Source: UBA8337 sp937907245
GTDB taxonomy: Bacteria; Pseudomonadota; Alphaproteobacteria; RS24
DNA length: 64,000 nucleotides
Reading direction: 5' to 3'
NCBI GenBank assembly: GCA_965219485.1
Contig: OZ244774.1
Coordinates: 1,740,944 to 1,804,943 of the forward strand
Position numbers and translations under genes: made by a program. The notes beneath the pieces were generated by a model. The model saw nothing but the letters and a program-made list of their open reading frames with translations. It did no database searches and had not been told where the DNA came from. Positions 35,875-44,418 of this stretch are shown here, one piece after another. Every line of letters starts with the position of its first letter. Positions within the stretch are counted from its first letter, which is position 1.

Positions 35875-37536
35875 TTACCGACAGGCATTTTGTGCGGTTT
35901 GATGCCAAGTTTGCAAAATCGGAAAAGCCGTTAAGGCCTCCTTCCAATTGGCTTGGGCTTGCGTGCGAGAGAATATTTTTGCCTGCATCGCGCAAGCCTG
36001 CTCGGTGCGGTCTAACCCAATAAATAATGCGGCCAGTCCAAGGCGCGCGCCCATGCCTACCGGATCATCGGCTGGCGTGCGCTGCGCTAATGCCGATAGC
36101 GCCCGCGCCGCCTCAATGCCGCGCGCATTGGCTTGCAAGGTGGCGGCACGCAAAAACCAAGCCGACGGCCGTCGCGGAAATTCGCTGGCAAGTTTTTCCG
36201 CCAACATCAAAGCAGCCTCTGGCTTTTCACGCGCCAAATCGAAATCGATGAGCGTTTCCAATAATACCGCTCGCGGGCGGCCCTGCAGGGTTTCTAAATC
36301 ACTCGTCAGCCAAGCATATTGGACGTCGAACCGCGCTCGTGTTTCCGGTTTTTTCAAGTAAGCCTTCCAATGCGCCAGCAGAAAAGCGGCCGAAGCCTCA
36401 TCGGGCGTTTCTAAAAGGGCGGTCAATCGCTCACTGTCAGATTTGGTAACCAGATACGCAAGCGCACGGCCAATGAGAGGACGGGTATCACCACCATCCT
36501 CGACAAAACTGCCCCAAGCCACACCAAATTTCGAGCTATCCAAATCGGCACTCAAAGCTATCTCTATCGCTGCCCGATGCACCGCCAACCGATTTCCCGC
36601 TAGGCACCCAGGCGGGCAGTCGACGCGCGTCCACAATTGATACAAAGTTATCGCGCCGCGCGCTGTGGCGGCCAAGCTCTCTGCGGTTTCGCCTTGCTCG
36701 CGCCGCGCCTTGATGGCCTCTGCCAAAAGGCGCACCCGCATCCCCAAAAATAGCGGATAAGCGGCAGTCCCCGGCCCAATGCCGGTTAATATTTTATCGG
36801 CCTCAGCCCAGCTTTTACGCGCGGTGGCATCGCGCGCCAGCACCACGCGTGCGCGCATTGCCAAAAGAACATCTAACGGCGGCGGCGCTGGCGCCAAGGC
36901 TTTTTCTGGGGAAATGGTGTCCGCAGGAATCTCGACATCTTTATAGGCGCGCGCCAAAGTGAGCGTCGCGGTGTCGGGCACCTTATCAAAAGACAATTGC
37001 GCCAGCGCTATCAATTTATCCAATCGGTCGGCCGTGGCGCCGTCTCGCATATCGTCTCGGGCAGCTAAAAGATGCGTGATGGCGCGTTTATACTCTCCCA
37101 AATTCAGGCGCGCGACGCCCATATGATAATCGACCCGTCGCTTTAATCCGGTCGGCATATGGGAATAAAAAGGCTTTACCCCCGGCCAAGCCGATACAAT
37201 CTGGCCATATTTTTGGGTCGCAAAAGCTTGCCGCATCACGCGCAAAGATAAGCCCGGCTCGTAGTCCATCGCGTCCAACAAAAGCTGATCGCGCGCGACC
37301 AAATCAAGCGCGCCTTTCAGGTTCTCGACATCGCCGCCAAAAGCCGGCCGCAAGAGAGCCACAATCTCATCGGCAGGGCGCGTATCGCGTATGGCTTGGC
37401 GCGCTAAATTGACGGCGTCGCCAACGGCCACGCCGCTATTCGCACCTGTCTGGCTAAAGTCGGCATCTGCCTGCGCGCTCGAATAAAGCCACGGGCGGGC
37501 GATAGTCGGGCGAGGTGATGCGGGCATGAAACGCAT
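35875..37536 (-). CDS. Large helical-repeat (TPR-like) protein, start uncertain
   Basis: An Ala/Leu/Arg-rich helical protein of up to 553 residues; the sequence suggests degenerate TPR-type repeats (LNLGEYKRAITHLLAARDD, AWFLRAATLQANARGIEAARALSAL). I do not recognise the family. The first ATG (37536) lies 83 bp inside the upstream gene in another frame and has no ribosome site, and no signal peptide follows. Either it is translated by coupling, it starts further in (for example at the methionine before DYEPGLSLR), or a single-base frameshift splits one longer exported protein of about 800 residues. Last gene of the ExbB-type operon. Confidence 0.65.
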   Translation of the reverse strand: MRFMPASPRPTIARPWLYSSAQADADFSQTGANSGVAVGDAVNLARQAIRDTRPADEIVALLRPAFGGDVENLKGALDLVARDQLLLDAMDYEPGLSLRVMRQAFATQKYGQIVSAWPGVKPFYSHMPTGLKRRVDYHMGVARLNLGEYKRAITHLLAARDDMRDGATADRLDKLIALAQLSFDKVPDTATLTLARAYKDVEIPADTISPEKALAPAPPPLDVLLAMRARVVLARDATARKSWAEADKILTGIGPGTAAYPLFLGMRVRLLAEAIKARREQGETAESLAATARGAITLYQLWTRVDCPPGCLAGNRLAVHRAAIEIALSADLDSSKFGVAWGSFVEDGGDTRPLIGRALAYLVTKSDSERLTALLETPDEASAAFLLAHWKAYLKKPETRARFDVQYAWLTSDLETLQGRPRAVLLETLIDFDLAREKPEAALMLAEKLASEFPRRPSAWFLRAATLQANARGIEAARALSALAQRTPADDPVGMGARLGLAALFIGLDRTEQACAMQAKIFSRTQAQANWKEALTAFPILQTWHQTAQNACR

Positions 37537-38203
37537 CTACGGCGCGAGTGAAACTCGGCGCGCCGCCGCGCTTCAAAGAATCTTGTAAGCGTTGCAAGGT
37601 CTCAGTCGCGGTTTTGAGGTCGCCCGCCTCAATTTGGCTAGTCGCCAAACCATACATGGCGCGCTGCACCAAAACCGGATGTTTGAATTCAAAGGTCAAG
37701 CCCTGCATGGCATTCAACGCGCCTTGCATGGCTTGCGCTTTTTCTTCGGCTGAAATATGGCGCACGGCCGCCGCCAGTTTCCCCCAAGCGACGCCATAGG
37801 CGCCGGCCACCCGAAGGCTTTCAATATCGCCCCATAAATCAGACGACAATAGCTCCTCAAACGACACTTCATTATGGCGCACATTGTCTTCTGCAAGTTT
37901 TCGAAGCGCTGCCATATTATCTGCAACTTGGCTGGCTTGGCGCACAAAGGGCGCCAGCTCAAGCGGCCCAAAGGCGCTGTCGTAACACGCCTCCATGCCA
38001 ATCGAATAGCCATCTGCGGCAGCCAAATAGGGCGCGCTATCTTCGCCAAGCGCCGCCAAAAGTTTTTCAGGCGCCACCAGCAGCAAAGCTGGAGGCGCTT
38101 CACACGCGCGCGCAGGATTTGCTAAATCGGGCACGCTGGCACACAAGCCCAAAAGACAAGCGAAGGCCCAACGAGGCGCTTTGTGAAAAGCTAAAAACCG
38201 CAT
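37454..38203 (-). CDS. Exported helical protein of the ExbB-type operon
   Basis: A 249-residue protein with an N-terminal signal peptide (RWAFACLLGLCASVPDLANPARA) and an otherwise helical sequence: ALRKLAEDNV, GLATSQIEAGDLKTATETLQRLQDS looks like one TPR-type repeat. No known family recognised. It starts 8 bp after the vWA gene and its 3' end overlaps the next gene by 83 bp in another frame. The stop cuts off within what looks like continuing sequence, so it may be the N-terminal part of a frameshifted longer gene. Predicted periplasmic. Confidence 0.65.
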   Translation of the reverse strand: MRFLAFHKAPRWAFACLLGLCASVPDLANPARACEAPPALLLVAPEKLLAALGEDSAPYLAAADGYSIGMEACYDSAFGPLELAPFVRQASQVADNMAALRKLAEDNVRHNEVSFEELLSSDLWGDIESLRVAGAYGVAWGKLAAAVRHISAEEKAQAMQGALNAMQGLTFEFKHPVLVQRAMYGLATSQIEAGDLKTATETLQRLQDSLKRGGAPSFTRAVDAFHARITSPDYRPPVALFERAGRCRL

Positions 38204-38211
38204 GTCGCCCC

Positions 38212-39363
38212 CTATTCCAAATTCGCCAGAAAAGGCGCTAGCTCATCGTGAAACTTGTCATCGAATATCAGCAGAGCCAGCGTCTTCATGAGTTGGCGCT
38301 CCGCCGCCAAAGTGGCCGCCGTGCCGCCGCCCAAACGCGCCAAACGACGAAACTGTGGCATGGTGCCCTGCTTCAGTAAATCGGCACGCCCCGAAGCCCC
38401 AGAGCGCGCCCGCCCCAACATTGCCCGATTGGCTTCTACGCGGCTGTCGAGCAAGGACAGGCGCCCGCCACGCGACTTCAGGCGTTCAGCAATTTCAGCC
38501 GCCTCACCAGCCTCGTGCGAATGCGGCGGCGCATCACCAATGACAATCACCACCCGTTGCGCGCCTGGGCGCCAAGCTATTTTGGTCTCGGCATCGCGCA
38601 AGGCTTGCGTCACAGCCTCTGGATAATCGCCGCCGCCAACCGCATCAATACGGGCGATGAAGTCTCGGGATTTTACAATGTCAAAGCTTGGCTGGGTGAT
38701 GCGCGTAACAAACTCTAAGTCATTATAATCGCGATAAGCAATAATCCCGAAGCGCGCCAGAGGCACGAGATTGCGAATATAAGTCGCCAATTGCTCCATC
38801 CGCTGATGCACTTTTTTATGCACCCAGACCATCGAGCCTGTGGCATCAATCGCAAACACCACATCGATGCCGGTCTTCTGTAAATGCTCAATATAGTCAG
38901 CAAAGGTTTTCGGCACGCCCGATATCAGCCCGCCGCCCGGCAAAGCGCGTTGGGTAACGGCGGCTGCGGGTAGTGGCATGGCGGGCGCAATGGCGGCCAT
39001 ATTGGCGTTATCCATCATCAAGTCGTTGAAATCCGTATCGAGCGGCACTTCCAATAGCTCCGACAAATCGAGGGCGGCTTCCGCTTCGCGAAAGATTTCT
39101 GGCGGGCTTTGCGTCTCTAGCGTGAGGTCGATCTCTTCAGGCCCCGCCTCGCCAGCCGAGATAACCACACTGTCTTGCTCGGCACCGCTGCCGCGCTCGC
39201 CACCGAAAAGCAGCAATAAAACAAAGCCTACAGCCACGACATGCAAAACCACCGAGCCCACCAAAAGCCCTATCCATACGCGGCGTGGCACCGCGATGAG
39301 GCGGTTGCGCAATTGGCCAAGCCAGCCGCTTTTCTGGGTTTCTTGGGCTAGTTTCGCGGTCAT
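38212..39363 (-). CDS. Membrane-anchored von Willebrand factor A (vWA) protein
   Basis: A 383-residue protein: a short cytoplasmic N-terminus, one transmembrane helix at about 30-53, a 100-residue acidic/Pro-Ala linker, then a vWA domain from about 165. The MIDAS metal site reads D173-A-T-G-S177, with YRDYND at 210-215, GGGDYPEAV at 243-251 and IGDAPPH near 275, as in the VwkA-like vWA group. The topology (N-in, one helix, periplasmic domain) mirrors TonB/TolA-type transducers. Its ATG overlaps the stop of the second ExbD-like gene (ATGA). It may transmit motor force to, or act as metal-dependent adhesion on, a periplasmic partner. Role unproven. Confidence 0.82.
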   Translation of the reverse strand: MTAKLAQETQKSGWLGQLRNRLIAVPRRVWIGLLVGSVVLHVVAVGFVLLLLFGGERGSGAEQDSVVISAGEAGPEEIDLTLETQSPPEIFREAEAALDLSELLEVPLDTDFNDLMMDNANMAAIAPAMPLPAAAVTQRALPGGGLISGVPKTFADYIEHLQKTGIDVVFAIDATGSMVWVHKKVHQRMEQLATYIRNLVPLARFGIIAYRDYNDLEFVTRITQPSFDIVKSRDFIARIDAVGGGDYPEAVTQALRDAETKIAWRPGAQRVVIVIGDAPPHSHEAGEAAEIAERLKSRGGRLSLLDSRVEANRAMLGRARSGASGRADLLKQGTMPQFRRLARLGGGTAATLAAERQLMKTLALLIFDDKFHDELAPFLANLE

Positions 39364-39773
39364 TTCGCGGCCCCATCATATTGAGTTTTTAATCGAATTT
39401 CCCCGACCCCCGCCTTGGCCATAGCGGCGCGAAAGGCCAGAAGTGGTTTGGCGTGGGCGCGGCGGTCTGCAATCAGCTCAACCGGCAAACCTTGCTCAAC
39501 AATGCCTGCCGATTTCACAAAATCGGCTATCTCGCCCAAAGTCACGCTTTCGCCCTCAGACAAATAAAACTTATCATCTGGCTTGAGCCAGACCCCAAAC
39601 GCGGCCCCCGTATAGGCGTTATCTTGCGTCGAAGTCGCCACCTCAATTTGCTGCGGATGATTGGTGGTTGGGCGCCCCGCAATTAAGACAAATAGGATGA
39701 GCAGAAACACAACATTGATCAGCGGCAGCAAATCAATCGATTTAATTTCACGGCGTTGGCTTTTAAGTTTCAT
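39360..39773 (-). CDS. ExbD/TolR-like protein with Asn at the proton-path position
   Basis: A 137-residue ExbD-fold protein: a basic N-terminus (KLKSQRREIKS), one transmembrane helix (LLPLINVVFLLILFVLIAG) and a periplasmic domain. In active ExbD/TolR the helix begins with the motif P-x-x-D; here the residue is Asn (LPLIN), so this copy should not carry protons. ATG 39773, preceded by GGAGG, was chosen over an in-frame start at 39812. It lies 13 bp after the first ExbD-like gene and overlaps the vWA gene by 4 bp. Confidence 0.85.
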   Translation of the reverse strand: MKLKSQRREIKSIDLLPLINVVFLLILFVLIAGRPTTNHPQQIEVATSTQDNAYTGAAFGVWLKPDDKFYLSEGESVTLGEIADFVKSAGIVEQGLPVELIADRRAHAKPLLAFRAAMAKAGVGEIRLKTQYDGAAK

Positions 39774-39786
39774 CCCATCCTCCGCT

Positions 39787-40218
39787 CTAGAAATCAGCCA
39801 AATCAATATCAAACACGTCCCGCTCTAGGGTAATAGAGGCGGCGCCTGCGGCGACCAAAAGGTCGAGCGTGTCGGATACTTTTTGAACTTCTGCTGCGCC
39901 AGCCGGCATCAACACGATAAGTTGGTCTTCGTGTCGCGCCACTAAAGCGGCGACATCGCGGGCCAATTTTTCAGCCCCCACTGGCGCGCCGTTCCATTGC
40001 AGATCGCCTTGCGCGCTCAGGGTCACAATCGCTGGCTGACTAGCGCTTTCACTTCCGCCTGTGCCACGTGGCGGGGCCAATCGGCTCTGGCCATAGCTCA
40101 CAAAATCAGAGCCCAGCAGGAAGAACAGCAGCAATAAGAAAATCATATCAATGAGAGGCGTAAGCCCCATCATGGACGTCTTGCGCCTAGCGCGAGGGAT
40201 TTGAATGGCTTGCGACAT
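39787..40218 (-). CDS. ExbD/TolR-like protein with intact transmembrane Asp
   Basis: A 143-residue ExbD-fold protein: basic N-terminus (PRARRKTSMMG), one transmembrane helix starting LTPLIDMIFLLLLFFLLG with the conserved proton-carrying aspartate, then a periplasmic domain with a DQLIVLMPAGAAEVQKVSDTL segment. ExbD dimers sit inside an ExbB pentamer and use proton flow to do mechanical work. It is placed 14 bp after the ExbB-like gene, so both ExbD-like proteins likely assemble with it. Confidence 0.9.
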   Translation of the reverse strand: MSQAIQIPRARRKTSMMGLTPLIDMIFLLLLFFLLGSDFVSYGQSRLAPPRGTGGSESASQPAIVTLSAQGDLQWNGAPVGAEKLARDVAALVARHEDQLIVLMPAGAAEVQKVSDTLDLLVAAGAASITLERDVFDIDLADF

Positions 40219-40232
40219 GCGGGAGGCGCGAC

Positions 40233-41009
40233 CTAAGCCTTGGCCTTGGCATCGCTGCGGACCAATATTTCGGTCAGCGCATCCTCCACCGTATCGCGAA
40301 CCTCATCTACGGAATTGTTAAAGACAGCCGCCAGAATGGAAAACGGCAAAGCAACGCCGAGCCCAAAGGCTGTGGTCAAAAGCGCCTCCCAAATGCCCGA
40401 GGCGAGAAGCGCCGTATCGGCTCCACTAGAGCCTTGGCCGACGCCTTGGAAAGCCACAATCATACCCAATACCGTGCCCAGCAAACCGAACAATGGCGCG
40501 GAGGCCGCGATAAGCTCGAGAACCCAAATATTTTTACTTAAATGACGAACCAAATATTGGGCCCTTCGCGCCAATTCCTCGCGCAAAATACTGGCGCTCA
40601 TGGTGCGGCCATGGGCTTGCGTGACGGCATAACCGATAAGCGGGGCCGCCGGATGCGCGTATTCATCTAACCGTTTGGCAAGACCGTCTATTTTGCCAGC
40701 ACGATAATCTGCCAAAGCGGCTTCCAGTTGCTGTGGGCGATAAATATCCATTTGGTAAAATTGGTAAATCTTTACCGCAGCCACGGGCAGCCCGACGGCA
40801 GATAAAAGCGCGATGACCCAAGTGACGAGGCCGCCTTTAGAAAACAAAAGACCGAAAAAACCCGGCGCCTCGGCAGGGGCTTGCACAACAGGTGCGCTTA
40901 CATCTTGTGCCCAGCTGATGTCTGGTAGCAAAAGGCCCGCGACCAGAAGGACGCCAAGACGGACGATCTGCGGCAGGCGAGAAGGTTTTGTGGCTTCGAT
41001 TGTAAACAT
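40233..41009 (-). CDS. MotA/TolQ/ExbB proton-channel family protein
   Basis: A 258-residue protein with a hydrophobic, signal-like N-terminus (LGVLLVAGLLLPDISWAQ), then three further transmembrane helices as in ExbB: about 60-80, and the paired helices LELIAASAPLFGLLGTVLGMIVAF and LLTTAFGLGVALPFSILAAVFN. The GLLGTVxGM and TAxGLxVAxP motifs are the family signature. First gene of a six-gene minus-strand operon (ExbB, ExbD, ExbD, vWA, two helical proteins) set off from the upstream acyl-CoA dehydrogenase by a terminator. No TonB or TonB-dependent receptor gene is present. Confidence 0.9.
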   Translation of the reverse strand: MFTIEATKPSRLPQIVRLGVLLVAGLLLPDISWAQDVSAPVVQAPAEAPGFFGLLFSKGGLVTWVIALLSAVGLPVAAVKIYQFYQMDIYRPQQLEAALADYRAGKIDGLAKRLDEYAHPAAPLIGYAVTQAHGRTMSASILREELARRAQYLVRHLSKNIWVLELIAASAPLFGLLGTVLGMIVAFQGVGQGSSGADTALLASGIWEALLTTAFGLGVALPFSILAAVFNNSVDEVRDTVEDALTEILVRSDAKAKA

Positions 41010-41043
41010 AAGGCTCTCCTTTTAGTGAAAAGAGTAACGCAAA

Positions 41044-41076
41044 GAAAAAACGCCGCCAGTAAAAACTGACGGCGTT
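41044..41076 (-). terminator. Rho-independent terminator after the acyl-CoA dehydrogenase
   Basis: Minus-strand 12-bp stem AACGCCGTCAGT / ACTGGCGGCGTT (one G-T type mismatch) with loop TTTT and a following T tract. It separates the dehydrogenase from the ExbB operon. Confidence 0.85.
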
Positions 41077-41100
41077 CTCATAATTTTCAACTCAGCAAGC

Positions 41101-42255
41101 TTATAGAGCGCGGGCTACGAGCATGCGCATAATCTCGTTCGAGCCGCCATAAATCCGCTGCACGCGAGCATCGGTATACATACGGCTAATCGGATATTCG
41201 TCCATATAGCCGTAGCCGCCGAAGAACTGCAGGCAATCATCGATGACTTCGTTTTCGCGTTCGGTGCACCAAAATTTTGCCGCTGCCGCGCTATTGGCGT
41301 CAAGTTTGCCCTCTAGCAATTGGCTTAATAGCTGATCGACCATCGCGCGCGCCGCCATCCAAGTGGCTTTGCATTCGGCTAATTTATATTGCGTATTTTG
41401 ATAGTCAAAAATCGAATTGCCAAAGGTTTTGCGGTCGCGCGTATAGTCCAAAGTCAGCGCAATCGCCCGTTCCATAGAAGCCACGGCCTGATTGGCAATG
41501 ACCAAGCGCTCGGCTGGCAATTGCTGCATCAGTTGGAAAAAGCCTTGGCCTTCTTCGCCGCCCAAAATATTGTCGGCGGGCACTTTTACATCATCGAAAA
41601 ACAACTCGGATGTATCGGCCGCATGTTGGCCCATTTTATCGAGGTTGCGACCGCGCGCAAAACCTTGGGTGTCGTCGCCGGTCTCTACAATCACCAGCGA
41701 GATGCCTTTGGCGCCTTGCGATGTATCTGTTTTGGCAACCACCAAAACCATGTCGCAAGTTTGGCCATTGGTGATGAACGTTTTAGACCCATTGACCAAA
41801 TATTGGTTGCCGTCTTTTACTGCGGTGGTTTTCACCGACTGCAAATCTGAGCCCGTACCAGGCTCTGTCATGGCGATGGCGCAGACCATTTCGCCCGATG
41901 CCATTTTAGGCAGATATTTTTTCTTCTGCTCTTCCGTGCCATAGGCCAAGAAATAATGCGAGCAGATAAGCGAGTGAACCGACTGGCCCCAGCCTGCGAC
42001 ACCGAGGCGCGTTTGCACTTCCGTCAAAATGGCTTCATGGCGATAGTCGCCGCCGCCGCCGCCGTATTCCTCTGGAATCGACGTACACAAAAGGCCAGCC
42101 TCTCCGGCTTTCGTCCATGCATCGCGATCGACAATGCCTTGTTTTGTCCATTTGTCGGCCAAGGGCACGAACTCATTGGTCATGAATTTACTCGCCGCAT
42201 CTTCAAAGATGGTGAGGTCTTCTGTCATCCAAGGGGATGTATAATTTCCAAGCAT
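41101..42255 (-). CDS. Acyl-CoA dehydrogenase, long-chain type
   Basis: A 384-residue FAD enzyme for the first step of beta-oxidation. Visible: CAIAMTEPGTGSDLQSVKT and GSKTFITNGQ (FAD/substrate binding) and the C-terminal RIYGGSNEIMRMLVARAL. The C-terminal YGG lacks the Glu used by medium-chain enzymes; instead a Glu in VASMERAIALTLDYT aligns with the base of long-chain/isovaleryl types. A terminator follows. No electron-transfer flavoprotein gene is adjacent. Confidence 0.93.
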   Translation of the reverse strand: MLGNYTSPWMTEDLTIFEDAASKFMTNEFVPLADKWTKQGIVDRDAWTKAGEAGLLCTSIPEEYGGGGGDYRHEAILTEVQTRLGVAGWGQSVHSLICSHYFLAYGTEEQKKKYLPKMASGEMVCAIAMTEPGTGSDLQSVKTTAVKDGNQYLVNGSKTFITNGQTCDMVLVVAKTDTSQGAKGISLVIVETGDDTQGFARGRNLDKMGQHAADTSELFFDDVKVPADNILGGEEGQGFFQLMQQLPAERLVIANQAVASMERAIALTLDYTRDRKTFGNSIFDYQNTQYKLAECKATWMAARAMVDQLLSQLLEGKLDANSAAAAKFWCTERENEVIDDCLQFFGGYGYMDEYPISRMYTDARVQRIYGGSNEIMRMLVARAL

Positions 42256-42349
42256 AAATAGCTCCCATTCCTATAAGGATGGATGTTAGCCATAGCGGGG
42301 CATATCGCGCAAGTCTGGTGCCTGCGACATTTGCTGCGACAAAAAGCCT

Positions 42350-43510
42350 TTAAAGCTGCATAGCTTTCGTGTACCCGCCAAGCTGCACCCGCCCGATTAA
42401 CTCATACGTCGCCGCATTGGCAATCATATGCTGGGTCATGGTTTCAATATCGCGCAAGCGTCGTTGAATGGCGCTGGTTTTATATACAGAAGTGCCACCC
42501 GCTAAATCATGCACTTGGCGCACCACTTGCACACAAGTGCGCACCGCATGGGTCGATATTAGCCGCAAGTCTGCGCGTTGTTCTGGGCTTATCGCCTCGC
42601 CGCCTTGCACCGCCTGCCAAACTTCGCGCAGCGTTTGCCAGTAAAACGCATCGGCACTGCGCCATAAAGCTTCCGCCTCCGCCACCGCCGCTTGCACGCC
42701 GCTGCGCTCGGCCAAAGTGCGCTTATTGCCCATCGGGGTTTTTGCCATCGCCAAGTGAAGAAAATCATCCAATGCGGCGCGGGCGTTGCCCAAAGCCACC
42801 GCGCCAACGCCGGTCGCTAAAAACCCAAAATACGGCATTTTGTAAAGCGGAGCATCCGTCCATGGCGTATCCGTGGCGATAGAATAACTATGCGCCACCG
42901 GCACCCGCACTTGGTCAACTTCTACATCGCCCGAGCTGGTTCCGCAAAGGCCCATCGTGTGCCATGTATCGTGAAAAATAACATCCTCGCGCGGTATCAT
43001 TAAAAGCCGCACGCTAGGTTTTTCGTCTCCTGGCCGTTGCGCTAGACAGCCCAGCCCAAGGTAGTCTGCATTAGCCGAGCCAGAAGCCCAAGCCCAGCGC
43101 CCTGACACAATATAGTCTTCGCCATCTTGCACGGCGCGGCCATTGGGAGCGAAAATTCCGCAGGTAATGCGGCTAGGGTCGGCAAACATGGGGCCGCTGA
43201 TTTCGGGTTTGATGAAAGCCGCCCCTAAAGCCGCGGTTGCCCCAATCATGCTTACCCAAGCGCTGGCCGCATCATGCATGGCTAAAACTTGCAGTCGGGC
43301 ATTGCCCTCCAATGGGGTTAATTGATGGCCGCCAACGTCTTTTGGTACAAACATGGCAAACATGCCAGCGTCTGCCAATTGGCGCGCCAGCTCAGGGGCT
43401 AAAGCCCGCGCCGCTTCCGTGGCTTCGGCTTGGCTTTGGGCGGCGGCGCAAATAGCGGCAAATTTTTTGTCTTTTTCAAACTCTACTTGTTTGTTGGCTT
43501 GCATAGTCAT
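42350..43510 (-). CDS. Acyl-CoA dehydrogenase-fold flavin monooxygenase-like protein
   Basis: A 386-residue protein of the acyl-CoA dehydrogenase fold, but with features of the two-component monooxygenase branch (HsaA/DszC/IBAH-like): the mid-region reads GRWAWASGSANADYLGLG and MGLCGTSSGDVEVDQVRVP, and the end HDLAGGTSVYKTSAIQRRLRDIETMTQH replaces the dehydrogenase-type GGSNEIM. Such enzymes hydroxylate aromatic or heterocyclic substrates with FMNH2 or FADH2 from a reductase; no reductase is adjacent. Start ATG 43510 has GAGGG upstream. Confidence 0.8.
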   Translation of the reverse strand: MTMQANKQVEFEKDKKFAAICAAAQSQAEATEAARALAPELARQLADAGMFAMFVPKDVGGHQLTPLEGNARLQVLAMHDAASAWVSMIGATAALGAAFIKPEISGPMFADPSRITCGIFAPNGRAVQDGEDYIVSGRWAWASGSANADYLGLGCLAQRPGDEKPSVRLLMIPREDVIFHDTWHTMGLCGTSSGDVEVDQVRVPVAHSYSIATDTPWTDAPLYKMPYFGFLATGVGAVALGNARAALDDFLHLAMAKTPMGNKRTLAERSGVQAAVAEAEALWRSADAFYWQTLREVWQAVQGGEAISPEQRADLRLISTHAVRTCVQVVRQVHDLAGGTSVYKTSAIQRRLRDIETMTQHMIANAATYELIGRVQLGGYTKAMQL

Positions 43511-43598
43511 GATTGCCCTCACTGCCTTTCGTGATCAAAAGCTTGCTTTGAGATGAGTTTGTCGAAAATACAAAGAGCGCGCAACCAGGAAACAGGTT

Positions 43599-44402
43599 TT
43601 AAGCGATATCGATATAGACGGGCGCGTGATCCGAAGGCCGCTCCCAGCCCCGCGCTTCGCGCAAGACACCGTAGTTTTCGACCGCTTCAGATAAGTCTGG
43701 TGTCACCCATATATGGTCGAGCCGACGACCTTTATCTGCCGCGTCCCAGTCTTTGGCACGATAGCTCCACCAGCTATATAATTTTTCTTCTGCCGGCACA
43801 AAACGCCGCGAGACGTCTTCCCAATCCAGAGTGTTTTGTAGCTTTGCCAAAGTCTCAATCTCAATCGGGGTATGGCTCACGACTTTTTGTAACTTCTTCG
43901 AAGACCACACATCGTGCTCGCCAGGGGCGATGTTTAAGTCTCCCAATAGAACCGAAGCGGGCGCGTCTTTTTGTTTGGATTGGCGTTTAAAATTTTTCGT
44001 CATTTCGGCCAGAAAATCTTGCTTGTGCCCAAATTTTTCATTTATTTCGCGGTCTGGCTCATCGCCGCCTGCGGGAACATAAAAATTATGAATGGCGATG
44101 GGGCGCCCTTTATGCTCCACGCTCGTATGCATATGGCGACCATCTTCTTTGCCACAATAATTAATATAGCTTTGCTCAACAAACGGCAGCCGCGAAAGCG
44201 TAGCGACGCCGTGATAGCCCTTAATGCCGTTTTTGGCGACATGGGGAAACCCCGCTTTGGCGAAAGCTTTTTCAGGAAAGCTATCGTTCGGGCATTTGGT
44301 CTCTTGGAGACAAATAACATCCGGCTTTAATTTTTTTATCAAATCCAACACGAGCGGTTCGCGCAAGCGCACCGAATTAATGTTCCATGAAACAATCCGC
44401 AT
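43599..44402 (-). CDS. xth: Exodeoxyribonuclease III (AP endonuclease)
   Basis: A 267-residue EEP-fold nuclease: N-terminal RIVSWNINSVRLR, metal-binding Glu in CLQETKCPN, YHGVATLSR, LLGDLNIAPGEHDVW, WWSYRAKDWDAADKGRRLDHIWVT and C-terminal RPSDHAPVYIDI are all conserved. It removes abasic sites and 3' blocks in base-excision repair. It follows the unknown acidic gene and lolA/ftsK, an order common in alphaproteobacteria. Confidence 0.95.
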   Translation of the reverse strand: MRIVSWNINSVRLREPLVLDLIKKLKPDVICLQETKCPNDSFPEKAFAKAGFPHVAKNGIKGYHGVATLSRLPFVEQSYINYCGKEDGRHMHTSVEHKGRPIAIHNFYVPAGGDEPDREINEKFGHKQDFLAEMTKNFKRQSKQKDAPASVLLGDLNIAPGEHDVWSSKKLQKVVSHTPIEIETLAKLQNTLDWEDVSRRFVPAEEKLYSWWSYRAKDWDAADKGRRLDHIWVTPDLSEAVENYGVLREARGWERPSDHAPVYIDIA

Positions 44403-44418
44403 TTTTCTAAATCCTAGC

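Noticed and set aside
40233..41009. ZorA of a Zorya defence system
   Set aside because: The protein has the length and motifs of ordinary ExbB without the long coiled-coil tail of ZorA, and no ZorC/D/E-like helicase or nuclease genes follow.
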